From: Owenia fusiformis
Lineage: Eukaryota; Annelida; Polychaeta; Sabellida; Oweniidae
Direction of reading: 5' to 3'
NCBI GenBank assembly: GCA_903813345.2
Contig: CAIIXF020000008.1
Span: 36,916,867-36,980,866, forward strand
Length of the DNA: 64,000 nucleotides
Position numbers and translations under genes: made by a program
The notes under the pieces: model-generated
The model's database searches: none
The model's input: the letters and a program-made list of their open reading frames with translations, nothing else
Told to the model about the DNA's origin: nothing
Shown: piece after piece, positions 1 to 13,409 of the stretch
How the letters are laid out: the number at the start of each line of letters is the position of its first letter
How positions within the stretch are numbered: the stretch's first letter is position 1

Positions 1-2852
1 ATGCTAGCAAGGAAGTATGGTAAATATCATAACTCATAAGTCTGAATGTCAAAACAAAATGCTAATGTACAAAATACAGACATAACTTTGATATAATGAT
101 TTAAAAAAAGGGAAAGTACGTCCTGATTAAGAAACCACAACAGGGAAACATTAGAAAAAAATATGAAATTATAGCACTGAAGAAGTGTTTTACTTTGAAC
201 CTTTTTTCTTATTTTGATTCTTGTTTTGCCTCCCATTTAACCTCCCATTTTGCCTCTTCTGATTAAAATAATCTAATACAGATTTAAATAGAGTTGTATT
301 TTGTGATTCTGCAGTCATAATTGGGTGCCAATGAATTTCAATTGGGTGCAGGTTCAATTGGGTGTGGCACCTAGTTGCTTCATTAGAAACTTATCGCCAT
401 AGCAACAACCACAAAATGAATAAACACTAGTTTTGAGTGTTGATTTTGAAGACCACTATTTCAGTTTCACATGATACCAATTTGAGTTCCCGCTGGCATA
501 GAATTTAATGAATATTCTGGGTCACGGAGAAGTAAAATCTGAAATCCTAGCTGCACTTGGCAGAGATCCTGTAAATGTACGTTGTAAACAGCTAGAATGA
601 TTACACTAATGAATTCCAGAGTCATGCGTTCTTGTTTTTTACAGAGTACTGCGTGAATATGTACCCTACTGATATGACATTGCTTTGATTAGTAGGTAGA
701 AACAAAATAGATCACTTTTGTAGAAAAATAGTTTTTACCTCACTGTTTTTGGCTTGTTGGTTGATATTATTTTTTGGTATTCCTGGTTAATGTTGTTTGT
801 GATACAGACTATTATTTTTTGTGGAGGAGGTTCCAAAATTCAGAGTGCTTCATGAAATTTATTTTGTGGGAGTGGTTTTAAAGTCAGTATTGTACATGAG
901 AGAATAATCAAGATCATTCAAGAAAATTTTTTATCCTTGCTGGTCCTCTCTAGAATTTGATGAATAATTTTCCAGCATTTCCATATAATTTAGAATGTTG
1001 ACTACATGTATTTACCTTTTTCTCCTTGCTGATTCTACTCTTTTCCACTCTATTTTGCATTTCAAAACATGACCCCCTCTCCTTGCATTTTTCACAAGGC
1101 TGGGGAGAAAAAATGCTTGTATAACAAGCAGTTTTGAGTTGAAATAGAACCAGCACCTGGGCCTCTTAAGCTGCATGCAGATAAGTTAGGTTGATTCGAC
1201 CTTTTAACAAAAACTGTTATTTTAGCAATCATTGCCTTCTGCAGACATTCAGCTATACATTTCTATAAATAATGTTTGTAATGTGATTGATATATTTTGC
1301 TGTTTTTTAAGATATTAAGGTTAGGGTATCATTACATTTTAAGATATCTTTCTTAGGCATTTTTGTGGCCTATTATTATTTTTTTATGTTAATGAGGGAG
1401 TAAGAAGACAGAAGGTATACAATGCCCAAAACATAAGTTATATGGTTTATGGCGCCTCATGCTAGTTCAAAGAAATACCCCCCCCCCTAACACTGGGTAT
1501 GGTTACAAGAACTTGATGCTATAGTCACTTATACAAGAAATTTCATGTTCAGTAAAATCCCTAAAATTGTGAATTTAACATGGGAGCCAATAGGAGGGAA
1601 AATGAGTCCTTTGAAAAAAGTGTTCATGTAAAAAAGGTATTTACATTTAAAGGGTGTTCAAATGGTAACTGTTCAAATTGAGTGGTTAAGCCATCCTAAG
1701 CAATACCCAAAATTGAAGCTATATCCTCCCTTTATTTATACCGACATATTCTCAAGCAAATTCAGTCCTTTTAATTTCTTGAGGTTCTGCATTAGACTGA
1801 ATTTATCTAGTCTTGACTCATTGCGTCAAGCCCTTTTCCTCCCCCTTTCTCTTTAATATCAGTGAAAAAACATACAAAAATGAAGTGGGTATATGGGCTT
1901 GTTACGAGACTAGACTTGAACATATGTCGGCATATATCACTTCACACACTTCGAACATCTTACATCCTGGTATTGTTTGCTTCGTTTTTTAGTAGCAATG
2001 AATGTCGGGGAAAGTACTAATATCAGCGTTTAATTACAGAAATATTGAGTCTATTAAGCCACTTTGAAAAGTAAACAACTTATGCTCCAACTGTTCTGAA
2101 TTATGATTGGTAGATCATAGACAGACACCTGGTTCGATTAAATATCAAGAGCATCGTGAACTTATTCATTTTTTGCGAAACAGCATCTGAATTTAGATTC
2201 TAGATGGTAACACCAAGATATGGGTATGTTATGATATTTATTTCTACTTCTAATAATACTAATAAAATAACAAAGCAATCAGTAAGACGCAAAACATATA
2301 CTGTGATGGAAACACATTAGTGGCCTGAACAGAGTGGATCAGGATTCACTAAAATTCTTATTGTTGTCTATCCTCAACTTATTTTCAAGTTAGGTACTCA
2401 GATTTGATATGAACCAATCTGATACCTATTATTGGCTATTGTTATATAAAAACCTTGATGTAAACACATCTACTATATGAACACCTCACTTAATCCTTAT
2501 CATATACTTTGCTAGAAACACTGATTTGTGTCTAAAATACCTTCCTAATATGAAAGCCTTATTGGAAACATTATTTATGGGATGAGCACTTCCCTTGATA
2601 TTGATTGCTATTATAGACACGTTAGTACCATGACTTCACAAGCTGTAGAATGATGTGTGTAATAATAGTCATCAAAGCATGATAATATTAGATTATCTAA
2701 TCAGCCAGAAAAATTCATGGTATGAAAACAACTACTTTTTCTGTAGGTTCATTAAAACAAAATCGTATTACTCTGTTAATGTCAGTCGGGAATGTCAATA
2801 TGGGAAATCATGATCAAATCATCAGGTGGTATTATGTATCATGAAACTCGGA
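1..2852. other. Non-coding, repeat-relic region
   Basis: No ORF resembles a known protein. Two relics can be recognised. Around 311-385 the motif TTGGGTG recurs three times and looks like a decayed piece of the GGGTGCA-containing MITE found intact at 6455 and 11317. At 935-1075 there is the first copy of a ~150-bp repeat family (see the entry for that copy). Homopolymer C runs occur near 1482. The rest is AT-rich sequence in which I see nothing functional. Confidence 0.5.
935..1075 (+). repeat. Copy 1 of a diverged ~150-bp dispersed repeat
   Basis: The sequence reads roughly AATTTGA...TTTCC, then a TTAGAATGTTGACTACATG core, then CTCCTTGCTGATT and CATTTCAAAACATGACC. The same order of blocks recurs at 4215, 12975, 15715 and 19560 in the same orientation, and in part, inverted, near 18664. 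No terminal repeats or coding capacity are visible, so the class (SINE-like, MITE fragment or old element internal part) is unknown. Confidence 0.6.
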
Positions 2853-2857
2853 GACTA

Positions 2858-3032
2858 CAGGCCCGTAGCCAGCTTTTGCCAATGGGGGTTCACAATATTT
2901 AAAAGAAATCCAAATTGGGTTCAATTTAACAAATTTAGCCCAAAATCACATGGAAATGCTCAAAATGATGAAATACTACGTTACTTTGAAAGAATTTTTG
3001 GTTCCCCTGAACTCCCCCTGGCTATAGGCCTG
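2858..3032. mobile_element. 175-bp MITE with CAGGCCCGTAGCCAG ends and GACTA target duplication
   Basis: The left end CAGGCCCGTAGCCAG and the right end CTGGCTATAGGCCTG are imperfect inverted repeats. The 5-bp word GACTA sits directly outside both ends (2853-2857 and 3033-3037), as expected for a target-site duplication. The ORF crossing it encodes no known protein. The CA..TG ends and 5-bp duplication match the pattern at 6455, 17066, 33335 and 59851. A small non-autonomous DNA transposon is the best reading; hAT5-like or Transib-like mobilisation is inference. Confidence 0.8.
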
Positions 3033-3999
3033 GACTAATAGGATTCTAGTGAAGACAAAGTGCTCAAGAGATTTAATTTCAACTACTGTATATACAAAGG
3101 GTAGTCATTGTGGAACTTCAATTTCATGCAATTTTGGTTGTTTTTAAAGAAACCAAAATATTTCACTTATAACCCACAATTAAAACTGTAATAATAGGAT
3201 TCCCATTGTTGAAAAAACATTGTTCTGTTTTTGCTAACTGATGACGTCTGGTTGACGGTACTATTGTTTCAAAACCAGGCCTGATTCTGTTTTCGTTTCT
3301 GTTCACACCAGGGGCGTAAACTCTGGCATTGTGAGCACTGGCCAGCCCTGTCTCTGAACTCTTTTCATTCAGTCAGTGACATCAAATACTTTGTTGTATT
3401 TCTTGTTGCCTGGTGATTTCTCGGAATTGTTAACTGAATTGCAAAAAAAGTCATCCTAACCTATAAGAACGTGCACATTTTTGGTTATGTAACAATTGTT
3501 AGCACGTCTCATGTCGTGTTGCCCTGACCTTAGAGTTGAATCCTGGTTAAGAATTTTCAGTATTCAAACAATCTGTATATTTCATCTATTTTTGTGTGTA
3601 TATTTTTGAGTGTCTGGGCTAGAGGGTTATTGGCATATGTTTTTATTTATGTATTTATCTAAGCATTAATAGGTATCGAAACATTCTTTATCAGTGAATT
3701 ATATGTCACAGAATCTTTAATCTTGGAACTTCTACAACATGATACACCATGCCATCTCATTTCTTCTCAGCCCTGAGTGAAACAGAAAGATGCTATGAGT
3801 ATCAGAATGGAAATTCTATATATAAACTGATTTTGAGAAGATGTTTATTTAAATTTTTAACATTATGTTTCAGCTTATTCAAAAGTAATAATCCAAATTC
3901 TCAGAAATTGGTTCTAGGACGGGATTGATTTGGTTGCTTACTGTGATCTCAATAGTTCTCTTGTTATCCAATGACGTGGTCATAAAACACTTATCCAAC

Positions 4000-4120
4000 C
4001 CTTTAAATACTCACTCAACTATATACACTCACTCATAACCAAATAAATAGTCACTCAACTATATCATTACTCACTCAAGAATACAAATACTCACTCAATT
4101 ATATAAATACTCACATCACT
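4000..4120 (+). repeat. Degenerate minisatellite, ACTCACTCAA units
   Basis: Five or six degenerate units built on ATACTCACTCAACTATAT follow each other, with spacing of roughly 20-28 bp. This is simple tandem repetition with no coding potential. Confidence 0.75.
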
Positions 4121-4214
4121 TCTGACTCAACATTCTCTTTACTATTCATGTATTCAAAAGAACATGATATATTAATTAAGGTGACCTATCATTAAACCTA
4201 TTTCATGTTTTTCT

Positions 4215-4350
4215 CTGTAAAATTTGAATGAACTACCAGGTTTTCTTGCATTTCTATATACAAATTAGAGTGTTGACTACATGCCTGTTTATTTTATTTC
4301 ATGCTAATTTCACTCTTTCTCTTGTAATTTGCATTTCAAAACTTGACCGT
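4215..4350 (+). repeat. Copy 2 of the ~150-bp dispersed repeat
   Basis: It has the block order of the copy at 935: AATTTGAATGAACTACC, TTAGAGTGTTGACTACATG, TTTCACTCTTTC, GCATTTCAAAACTTGACC. It is clearly related but diverged, which suggests an old family. Confidence 0.65.
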
Positions 4351-5009
4351 CATGATATATTTGGTGAGGAAATCTGAGATTATGTGTGGTAATTCCTCTT
4401 ATGTTCAGGTGGAAATCCTTTGATCCTCTAATCAATACACCTGAATTTCTCATAAACTGGAAACTACTGTACCGTATATCATATCTAATTTATGTTTGCA
4501 ATTTCGAATTGCAAATTATACCAAAATTTTGCCAAATATCTTCATTTTTGCATCGTGATAAACACTTCATCTGAGTTTTGTCTTTTGGTATCAATTTAAA
4601 AAAATTAATAACTGTAACATATAATATTCATAAATCAATGGTGGAATTTAGTTTATTTAAGCAGTATGATTTACTGTATTTTTCTGCACCCTACATGCCT
4701 TTTTCTCATGTAGCCTAAACTCTGTTTAATACCTCTCCTCTTTTCACCTCTTGGACACAAATTGAAAAAGGAGACAAGGGACCCAAAGAAAACCTACAAA
4801 AAATAAAATAAAAAAATTGGAGATTCTTCAAACCGAGGATTCTGTGAAACCGTAATCTTCTTATATACCCCCCCCCCTTCCTTGTTTCACTTTAGACATG
4901 AACTAATGGACATCAATACAAGGGGGATCAACTAATCTTCAAAATCCCCATGTAACCTCCAAATAAACTAGGGAACCAGAGGCCTGATAAAAACCAATAC
5001 ATGGATTTA

Positions 5010-8000
5010 GGTAGTAAGCTAGCACCCAAAAATGTATTAGTTCGTGAACAAATTGAAATTACTTGATTCTTATGTATTTTTATGTGATACTTCAGAATAT
5101 GTTTGTCTGACGCGCCGTATCCGGGGCGAAAGTTGTCAAATTGGCGTTTTCGACCCTAAAATGGAAAATTACAGGGGGTACTTTATCATCATTGAACAAA
5201 TCCTTCAGTTGGTCTTCAATCATCATAATAATTTTATGGGGAGTTTATTGGATCATGCTGAGGTAGTATGTTAAGGTTCAATCACCTGTCACTCATGGTT
5301 GCCATGGAAACCACAATTTTCATTGAAAAATCCTTAATTTTGGCCAAACCTGTACAGGTACATAATATAGAATGAGGATTATTTTTCAAATCAACAGATA
5401 TAAGAATATTTTAGCACACCCAAAGTGGCCAGGGAAGTTCAAGCATTTGTTTAAGCATAAAGGATATTGCAATTTATATAATTGGCAAGTCTCAAAGACC
5501 ATACTACTACATAAGTTATCAGAAGTGGGCGTCGCCCCCATAATAGTAAATGATTACCATTCTCTGAAAAGACAGAGTTTAACTTGACTTTTGAGATACA
5601 TTTATATTGAAGTTCTTTGAATATACTTAATATCATGCATTTCTGGTAAATAATGTACATATAAGTGTAAAAGTTGTTGCATGGGGAGCGGAGGGGGGGG
5701 GGTGGTAGTAACAGAATTTGGAGGGGGCAGAGCTAATCAGCCTTAGTATAATTCTCATTTATATAGTTCTGGATTTTCAAAGGTTACATCTTCTGGGTCT
5801 TCTTCATTTTCATTTCAATATATAGGTACTACATTTTACATGATTAGTGTCAAAGACCATACCATTACATAAGTGATCAAAAGTAGGCAGCATCACCTTC
5901 ATAATAGTAGATGATTTCCATTCTCTATAAATACAGGGTTTAAGTAGAATTTTCAAGATATATATATATTTATCATTTATACTTCTTTGATTATACTTAA
6001 TATCAACCATTTCAGGTAAATAATATACATCTCACTGGTGTCAGTTGAGAAGATATTTATAGTTTTCATTGACTTAAACTACTTTATAGTCGATGTAATA
6101 CTTTAATATTTGAACTAAACCAGACTTATATGGCATATACCATCGCTCGATACTGACCAGTGACATCTGAGTTTTATAGTTATTGCATGAGAGGCAGGTT
6201 GAGAGAGGGGGGGGGGGCTTGTAATAGAAACTGGAAGGGGGCTCATAATACTTCGTTCTGGATTTACTAAGGAACATGTACATATTCTAGGTCTTCTTCA
6301 TATTCATCTCAATATATGGGATATTACAATAAACATGATAGGTAAGTATCCAAGACCAAACAATTACATAAGTGATCAAAAGTGGGAATCTCCCCAACAA
6401 CAGTATATGGTTCATTCTCTACAAACAGAGTTCAACTTGAGTTTTAAGATCATCCAGTGATCTCCCCAGGATTTCTTCTTAGGTGGGTACAAAAGTTTCA
6501 TTTTCACAATTTAGACCAAAATTGGTCAAAATATGCTGATTTTTCATGATTTTTCTAACTTTCAAGTGGGTGCATATGGATTTTCAGGTGGGTGCAAATC
6601 TATTTTCAAAATCTCAGGTGGGTACTGCGCCCACTTGCTTTAATGCTTGGAAGATCACTGTCATCTATACGTCATCCATACTTCTATTATTTAAGAAATA
6701 TAGACTGAAGAGCAGGTGTTATATTGACAAATACACTCCACATGGCTATGCAAGAGAGTGAGGGGTTCGAAAGCTTTTGTACCTAGCCCTAAGGGGTCAT
6801 TGTCAATATCACACCTGCTCTGAGGTATATATTACAATTCAAACATGAAAACTCCCCAAAATTTTTCGAATATTCACAATTTCGAATTTGTGATATTTGT
6901 AATCACAAATTACTCATATTACCAAGGGTAGTGTTGACATATATACCCCAGGTAAAATGTTGACTTTGTTCACAGTTTATAGAAGGCGTGAATACAGTCA
7001 TGTTCAAATATAATTTATATAAACCATTTCTCATAAATATGTTTAGTAGTATAGTTTTTACATGAGGTGAGGGTGGAGAAGTGGTTTCAGACCTAGGAGG
7101 GAGCTCTACTCCCTCCCAATTATTCTGTTACTACTCCCATCTAGGGCCTGGCATAATATATGCAGCCTTCATACCTTCGCTAGATGAAGTAAGTGCCAGG
7201 CTTTGAAGGGGCAGGATAGCACATTTTAAAAAGATGGAGCACCATGTTGAGTCCCAGCTGAATGACTCTCAAATCTGCAAGTGTTTAGTGGTATTTTCTC
7301 TTGAGAGATTGTTGATATATCAATATCATGCGATAAATCACAAGAATGAAAATGATCAGACTATGAGAAGGCTCATCTATTAGTTGTTATTGTATTGCCA
7401 TGACTAGACATTCTGATACTCATAGCATCTTTCTGTCTCACCTGAAGGGTCACTAGATCACTAGAAAGGATATGGCATTTCCCACCTGCTACACAGTAGA
7501 TTTTTTCTTGGCATATTCTGGTCCTATTCAATTAAGTGTAACTGGTATAGTTGCTTCTTGTTTGCATCCTTATTCATGAACTCATTCCAATCTTAAGGGA
7601 CTCATGTATTTCTATAACCCATCAGAGAATCCATGAAATTTAGTATGATATTTCCTTAGGGCCCATATGGGCCCAGAGAGTGATATTGTCACAAGGAATA
7701 AACACATTTTCAATCCATCTCTCATGTGCATTTTAAAGACTACATATCTTTCATTTATAAGTCCTTCAATCAATGTGTTAGGATAATCACAGAATACAGC
7801 AAAGTGTAGTGCTGGACAAACAAAAGAAGACTGATTAATATAATAAAAAAACATTTATGTTAAGCCACAATGTCTTACACCAGCAAAACCACATAAACCA
7901 ATTGAAATAGAAGTTTAGGCCCAATAAAACAATCAAAGACTATGAAAGAACCGACATCAGTCTTCTTCCACCTTGTCAAGAGCTTACTACAAAGCACTTA

Positions 8001-9442
8001 TCATGCATATGGCCCATATTGTAAACCCTGACATTCCAGCAGAAGATGGACATGGATGGAAACTGAATGACTCCACCATTGCATTGGGTATTGACTGGTA
8101 TTCTCAGACAAATGATTGTTGATATAGCACCAGGAGATGAATCAGAAAGACTCCAGAAGATGTATCTTATGAAATCCAGAACTCTGAAGATGAAATTGAT
8201 ACTTAATGCTGACTTGTTCCCCCCACCCCTCCGAATTCTGTTACTACCCCCCTCCCATACAATAACTATATACAGTATATTGAGATAACTAAGAAGACCC
8301 TGAAAATACTCTATGAAGAAGTCCAAAAGAAAGAATTTATTCCTAAGGCTGATTAACTCTGCCCCCTCCCAATTCTGTTACTAACCTCACCCCTCCTCAT
8401 GCAATAACCATTGCACTGAGTTGTACATTATTTACCAGAAAATATAAAGTATAATCAAAGAAGTCCAATGTAAATGTATCTCAAGTCAAGTTTAACTCTG
8501 TTTTTATAGAGAATAGCAATCATCTACTCTAGTATGGGGGCGATGCCAACTTTTGATTACTTGTGTAATTGTATGTTCTTTGACACTGACCAATCATGTA
8601 AGTTGTAATATCCCATATACTGAGATGAATATGAAGAAGACCCATGCAGAAGATGTACCCCATGAAATCCAGATATATGTAGATGAGACTTATACTTATG
8701 GCTGATTAGCTCTGCCTCCTCCCAATTCTTTTACTAGCCCCCCCCCCCCTCTGTGCCCCCCCCCCCCCATGCAATAACTATGAAACTTAGATGTACATTA
8801 TTTACCAGAAATGCTTGATATAAAATATAATCAAATAAGTCTAGTGTAAATGTATCTCAAAAGTCAAGTTAAACTCTGTTTTTTATAGAGTATAGCAATC
8901 ATCTATTATTATGGGGGCGACGCCCACTTTTGATCACTCATGTAATTGTATGTTCTTTGACACTGACCAATCATGTAAATTGCAATATTCTTTATATTTA
9001 AACAAATGTTTGAACTGTACTGGTTATTTTGAGTGTGCTAAAATGTGCTGATATGTATTGCTTCGAAAAATAATCCATATTCTACATGATGTACATGTTC
9101 AGGTTTTGCAAAATTAAGGATATTTTGAACGAAAATTGTGGTTTCCATGACAACCATGAGTGACAGAGCATTGGAATTTTACATACTACCTCAGCATGAT
9201 CCAATCAACTCCCCATAAAATTATTATGATGATTGAAGACTAACAGAATGATTTATCGAGTGATGATAAAGTACCCCCTGTAATTTTCCATTTTAGGGTC
9301 GAAAACCCCATTTTGACAATTTTCGCCCCGGATATGGCGCGTCAGACACAAAATTTCTGAAGCATCACATAAAAATACATAAGAAACAAGTAATTTCAAT
9401 TTGTTCACGAACTAATACATTTTTGGGTGCTAGCTTACTACC
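5010..9442. mobile_element. 4.4-kb compound fold-back element flanked by TA
   Basis: The left end GGTAGTAAGCTAGCACCC has an exact inverse at the right end, with TA immediately outside (5008-5009 and 9443-9444). The inverted arms run inward for at least ~350 bp (5010-5370 against 9080-9442) with only scattered mismatches. Inside, a ~200-bp block containing GTGGGCGTCGCCCCCATA-like sequence occurs near 5510, 5870 and 6370 in one orientation, and near 8450-8600 and 8850-9000 in the other. The element is therefore built from tandem units facing each other. A separate 206-bp MITE is inserted at 6455. No transposase is recognisable. It is a non-autonomous TIR or fold-back element, with a Tc1/mariner-like TA target inferred. 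Confidence 0.75.
6455..6660. mobile_element. 206-bp MITE (copy A), nested in the 5-9.4 kb element
   Basis: The ends CAGTGATCTCCCC and GGAAGATCACTG are inverted repeats, flanked by TCATC on both sides (6450-6454 and 6661-6665). The interior carries several GGTGGGTGCA-like motifs. A second copy in the same orientation lies at 11317-11520, and diverged relatives near 311-385 and 60540-60800. hAT-type ends (CAGTG) with a 5-bp duplication suggest a hAT5-like non-autonomous element; this is inference. Confidence 0.8.
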
Positions 9443-9444
9443 TA

Positions 9445-11316
9445 ATTAGTGTATAAGAGAATTATGGGAGTATTAGCTGATTAGATTGTCATAACTACAG
9501 ACATTTCACTCTTGGGAATGAAACTTTTCTTGCGCTTGTGTTGGTTCATTGGAGACGTAATCAAGCAGAATGAGGGCACTTCTTATGCTAATGTGAACAA
9601 TTTGTAGTGAATAGATTGATGCTTTCTTGCAACCCAACTTGACCCGAAATCCATGCTGAATTCATTTGTTCTTATTTGGAACCTGAGAAGTCAATTTTGT
9701 CTGAAAATGCCATTTTCCATGTTTTTGTTTTCAATTTTCAATTTCCAATTTTGTTTCTGATTTAATATTCTTTATGTATTTTTCTGGTATTCTTCACTTT
9801 CTTGGAAAGTACCCTTTGCTTTTTCACTGTTTTACTGTTGCTTTGTATTTTCATTTGCATCATGCTATAGAAATAAACTACGATGTAAGAATCTTGATCA
9901 ATAAATCAGTTGGCCTCTTTTCTCTATTTTTTCTCTCTTCCTTGAGGCTGTTTTGAAGAAGCAAAATAAATAATTGAAGAGTGTCGTCAGTCCTCATCAA
10001 CTAAGAATAAAAGAATTAGAATCCACTTGGAAGGTTTGTAAATTGTTTTAAGAAAAGGAAGTAGTGATGAATATCCTTAATGAAAAGAAATGCACGATTG
10101 TTGTTTTTGTATTAAGTACACTCAGAAACGTTTTAGTTTCAATTAACGTTATGTAGATTTACTTCAGTACATTTTCAAGAAAAAAGTGGATTTCACATAT
10201 TCTAACATACTTCTCTATTTTTGGAAGTTAGACCGCTCAAAAATGGATACATCTCATACATAACATTTATTTATTGCATTATAATTTATCTATTCAACTT
10301 GGTTGATGAGATCCAGAACTTTTATTTGAAAGTCTGTTATCTCTCAGATTGATCCACTTTTCTAAAAAATCAGATATTTTATATGTTGATCATAGTGTAC
10401 ATTGCTCTAAACCTCTACTGCCATCACTTATATCTACCTATTTCCCTAGCTATTGTGTGGGATTGGATAGCTGGGGGGAGAGATTTGTACAAGACTGTGT
10501 TAATCATAGATTGCTTTTTCTACTGGCAATAATCTGATTCTTCTTGAAGTTCTGTTAAGATACAAATATTTCTGTGTCACTTTATCAAATTTTTGTAAGA
10601 GAGACATTCGTCATTTAGATCCATTTAGATTTTATTCAATTTACTTCCAATAAAAAAATGTAAGCTATATTTTATTCTGAATACACCAATTTTCCTGGCA
10701 AGATAATCTCATTTTCTTAACTATTTTCTATTTTATCTGAGTTTCGTTCTATACTTATTTAATATATTGAAGCTAAATTGACATTCAACTAAATTGAATC
10801 AGCAAAATTGGTCTTATGATGGTCTGATATCTTATCTAATCAAGTCAATTGAGAAATATGCCCGAGGAAAATAAGATGTTCCATTTTTATGTTCAGTTGT
10901 GGAAGTTATAATATTCATTTGATTCAGACATTTTTATGAATAATTGAATAATTACGCTTAATTTTTTTTTTCTTTGGGGGGGGGGTAATAAACATAAAAA
11001 ATGAGGCTATCAGGAATTATGTTATTGTCTATTCACTGAGCATTTAAAATTTAAATTTTCCTCTCTATGCCATCTTTGAAAATCTAGTTATTTTTTTATG
11101 TTATGGAGACTTTAGTTCCTTCTAAATTAAAACTTATCCTATTGTATTAATATAATGTATATCTCTATACTTGGCAATCTTTTCTTGAAACTTTTAATTA
11201 ACAAGTTCACATTTCATTTTAGCCCTCAAATTAAAATCTTGAAAGTAAATCGCTTAGTATTGAGCCAATTCTGCCATGTTGTCTGTCTGTGCTTCTTTCA
11301 TCTCAAAACTATATAG
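9445..11316. other. Non-coding AT-rich stretch
   Basis: No ORF here resembles a known protein, and I see no inverted-repeat element with clear ends. It contains a T-run followed by a G-run near 10960-10985. I see nothing else to annotate. Confidence 0.5.
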
Positions 11317-11520
11317 CAATGATCTCCCCGGGATTTTTTCTCAGGTGGATGCAAAATTCTCATTTTCATAATTCAGACCAAAATTTGTCAAAACATGCCA
11401 ATTTATCATGATTTTCTCATTTTCAAGTGGGTGCAAATGGATTTTCGGGTGGGTGCAAGCCTTTTTTCAAAATCTCAGGTGGGTGCTGCACCCACTTGCT
11501 TTAATGCTGGAAAATCACTG
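11317..11520. mobile_element. 204-bp MITE (copy B)
   Basis: The sequence runs parallel to copy A at 6455 over its whole length, including the GGTGGGTGCTGCACCCACTT segment and the final AAATCACTG. The left end has CAATGATC in place of CAGTGATC. The flanks are TATAG and TATAA, a decayed 5-bp duplication. It is non-coding. Confidence 0.8.
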
Positions 11521-13407
11521 TATAAACTAGACTGAAGTTCCAGAACCCTAAAACTGGTTTAAATAAAACAATTTTGACAAATAGAATGATCTCTTAAAAT
11601 ATATGCATAGCATGTAGTGTGTGGTCAGAATTGCTATATTTTTGGGAGGCTTTGCAAAAGACTGTTCACATCAGTGATTCACTATCAACAGCATAAGGAT
11701 GGTGAGCGCTACCTTACCACACGTAACAGTTCAAACCAACAATTTAACTGATAGTACATACATATAAGATAAAACAGATTCAGAAGTAGCGAAAAGAATC
11801 GGTACATTGGTGGGTAAGTGAGTACTAAGTTACAAAATTAAATGTTAACTACATCTATATTGAGTATTTACAACACATTTTTTTAATTGTATTATGTGAA
11901 GGATCTAGTATAGTATTTAACTAAATATTCTTCATATATTCTAAAAAAACAATTGACCTGTCAGGATTATTTTCAAGAAGTAAAATGTGTTGATCATATT
12001 TTCTATATGTTTGCTAAAATATCCACCATGCAGTCTCAAGTCTTTTGATGAAGATTTTGATTAAGTTCTTTAGACAATTTTGGGTCTATTTTTCTTGTGA
12101 CAGGTTTACACTTGCTAGGTTTCTTTACATTTTTTTGTCGTCTCCCATTCATACTTCTGCTTAGATATTGTAATCACATAACTTCTGATGTTTACTGTTG
12201 TCAAGGAGATAAGGTTGATAATAAGAAATATACAATATTTTACATATGCAATCTACAATAATAAGCTGTATTATCTGTTAAAAATGTGATGAGTCATTTA
12301 TATAAAATAATGTACCATAACAACATCATAACAGATATACTTATGTGAGAAGCATACATAAATATAATTTCATGCCAAATGTGTATAAAGCTACCCTCTC
12401 CAAGAATATCTAGTTTCCTTTTACTCTTAATATTTCTGGCAGATCTCCCAGATTAATGAGACAATCAGAGCTCAGTGATAGTCAAATTCCATTGATTTTG
12501 AATATATAAACAGTGTTAGTGTTTATCAAGTAATTTTTAGTTTATATGGCGCAACATGTCTCATTAGTTGAATGCCAAATAACCAGAGCAGAGGTTTGGC
12601 GAGAATTTCTCACAACAGGCTAAATAAATAAAAACAACTGGCAAAATTAATGAAATCATGAATTTAACATGGAAAAGTTGAAGTCTCTAAAAGCAACAGG
12701 CGATTTGTGAAAACAATCGGTGAAAATCACCTCTTGCCTGCTGGTAATGAAACCCCTGAAAACTGTTAAATGATCATTCTTATTAGAGAGGGTAGTGTGC
12801 TATTTTGACTCATGAGGTCAGGGTAGTATCAACTAAACTTGATGAACCTTTTTCATTGCCAAATTCTTTCATTAAATTGGGGTAATAACAACTGTTGGAG
12901 ATCCCTGAATTTTATTTTGTGTGCCAAATTACATGTATGTGTGATATGTTTTTCAATACCTAGAATTCCTCTCCTCATATGTCTTTTTCATGCTTTTCTC
13001 ACCAAAATTTGATGGAACTACCTACTATTTTGGTATTCTATACAATTTAGAGTGTTGACTTTATGTCTGTTTACTTTATTCCTTGCTAATTTCACTCTTT
13101 GTCACTCTATTTTCTATTTCAAACTTAATTCTTCTCAGGTGTGAATATGATATGAATAGTCATTTCGAGTAAGTTACTATGACAACAGCAAAAAATAATT
13201 TGAAATATCCCATGATTGGTTTGGTGTTGAGTTGACCAAGAAGGATGCGGGAGTGCCTTGGAATTTCAAATTGGTGTGTTGTCATGCCAATAGGTGCCTT
13301 ATCATTTAAACCATGAACGTGTTCAACCTTCATCTTCATTTTTTCACTAAGATTAAGCATAACCAAAAATCTCGAGAACAAGTCTGTTGAAGATCTGAAG
13401 TTTTAGA
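11521..13407. other. Non-coding stretch with one dispersed repeat copy
   Basis: No gene is recognised. The third copy of the ~150-bp repeat lies at 12975-13135. A short ORF at 13160-13381 (minus) has no recognisable motif and is probably chance. Confidence 0.45.
12975..13135 (+). repeat. Copy 3 of the ~150-bp dispersed repeat
   Basis: It shares AAATTTGATGGAACTACC, CAATTTAGAGTGTTGACT and CTTTATTCCTTGCTAATTTC with the copies at 935 and 4215, in the same order and orientation. Confidence 0.65.
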
Positions 13408-13409
13408 TA

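Larger units (their letters stand above)
3038..5007. other. Non-coding stretch
   Basis: No gene is recognised. It contains a short tandem repeat (4000-4120), the second copy of the ~150-bp dispersed repeat (4215-4350) and a C homopolymer near 4867. The remainder is AT-rich, featureless sequence between two mobile elements. Confidence 0.5.

Noticed and set aside
7946-8123. ~58-codon open stretch in the 5-9.4 kb element reading like KALIMHMAHIVNPDIPAEDGHGW...ALGIDWYSQ
   Set aside because: The composition looks protein-like, but there is no start, no family match and it is closed by stops on both sides. At best it is a captured exon fragment; not supportable as a gene.
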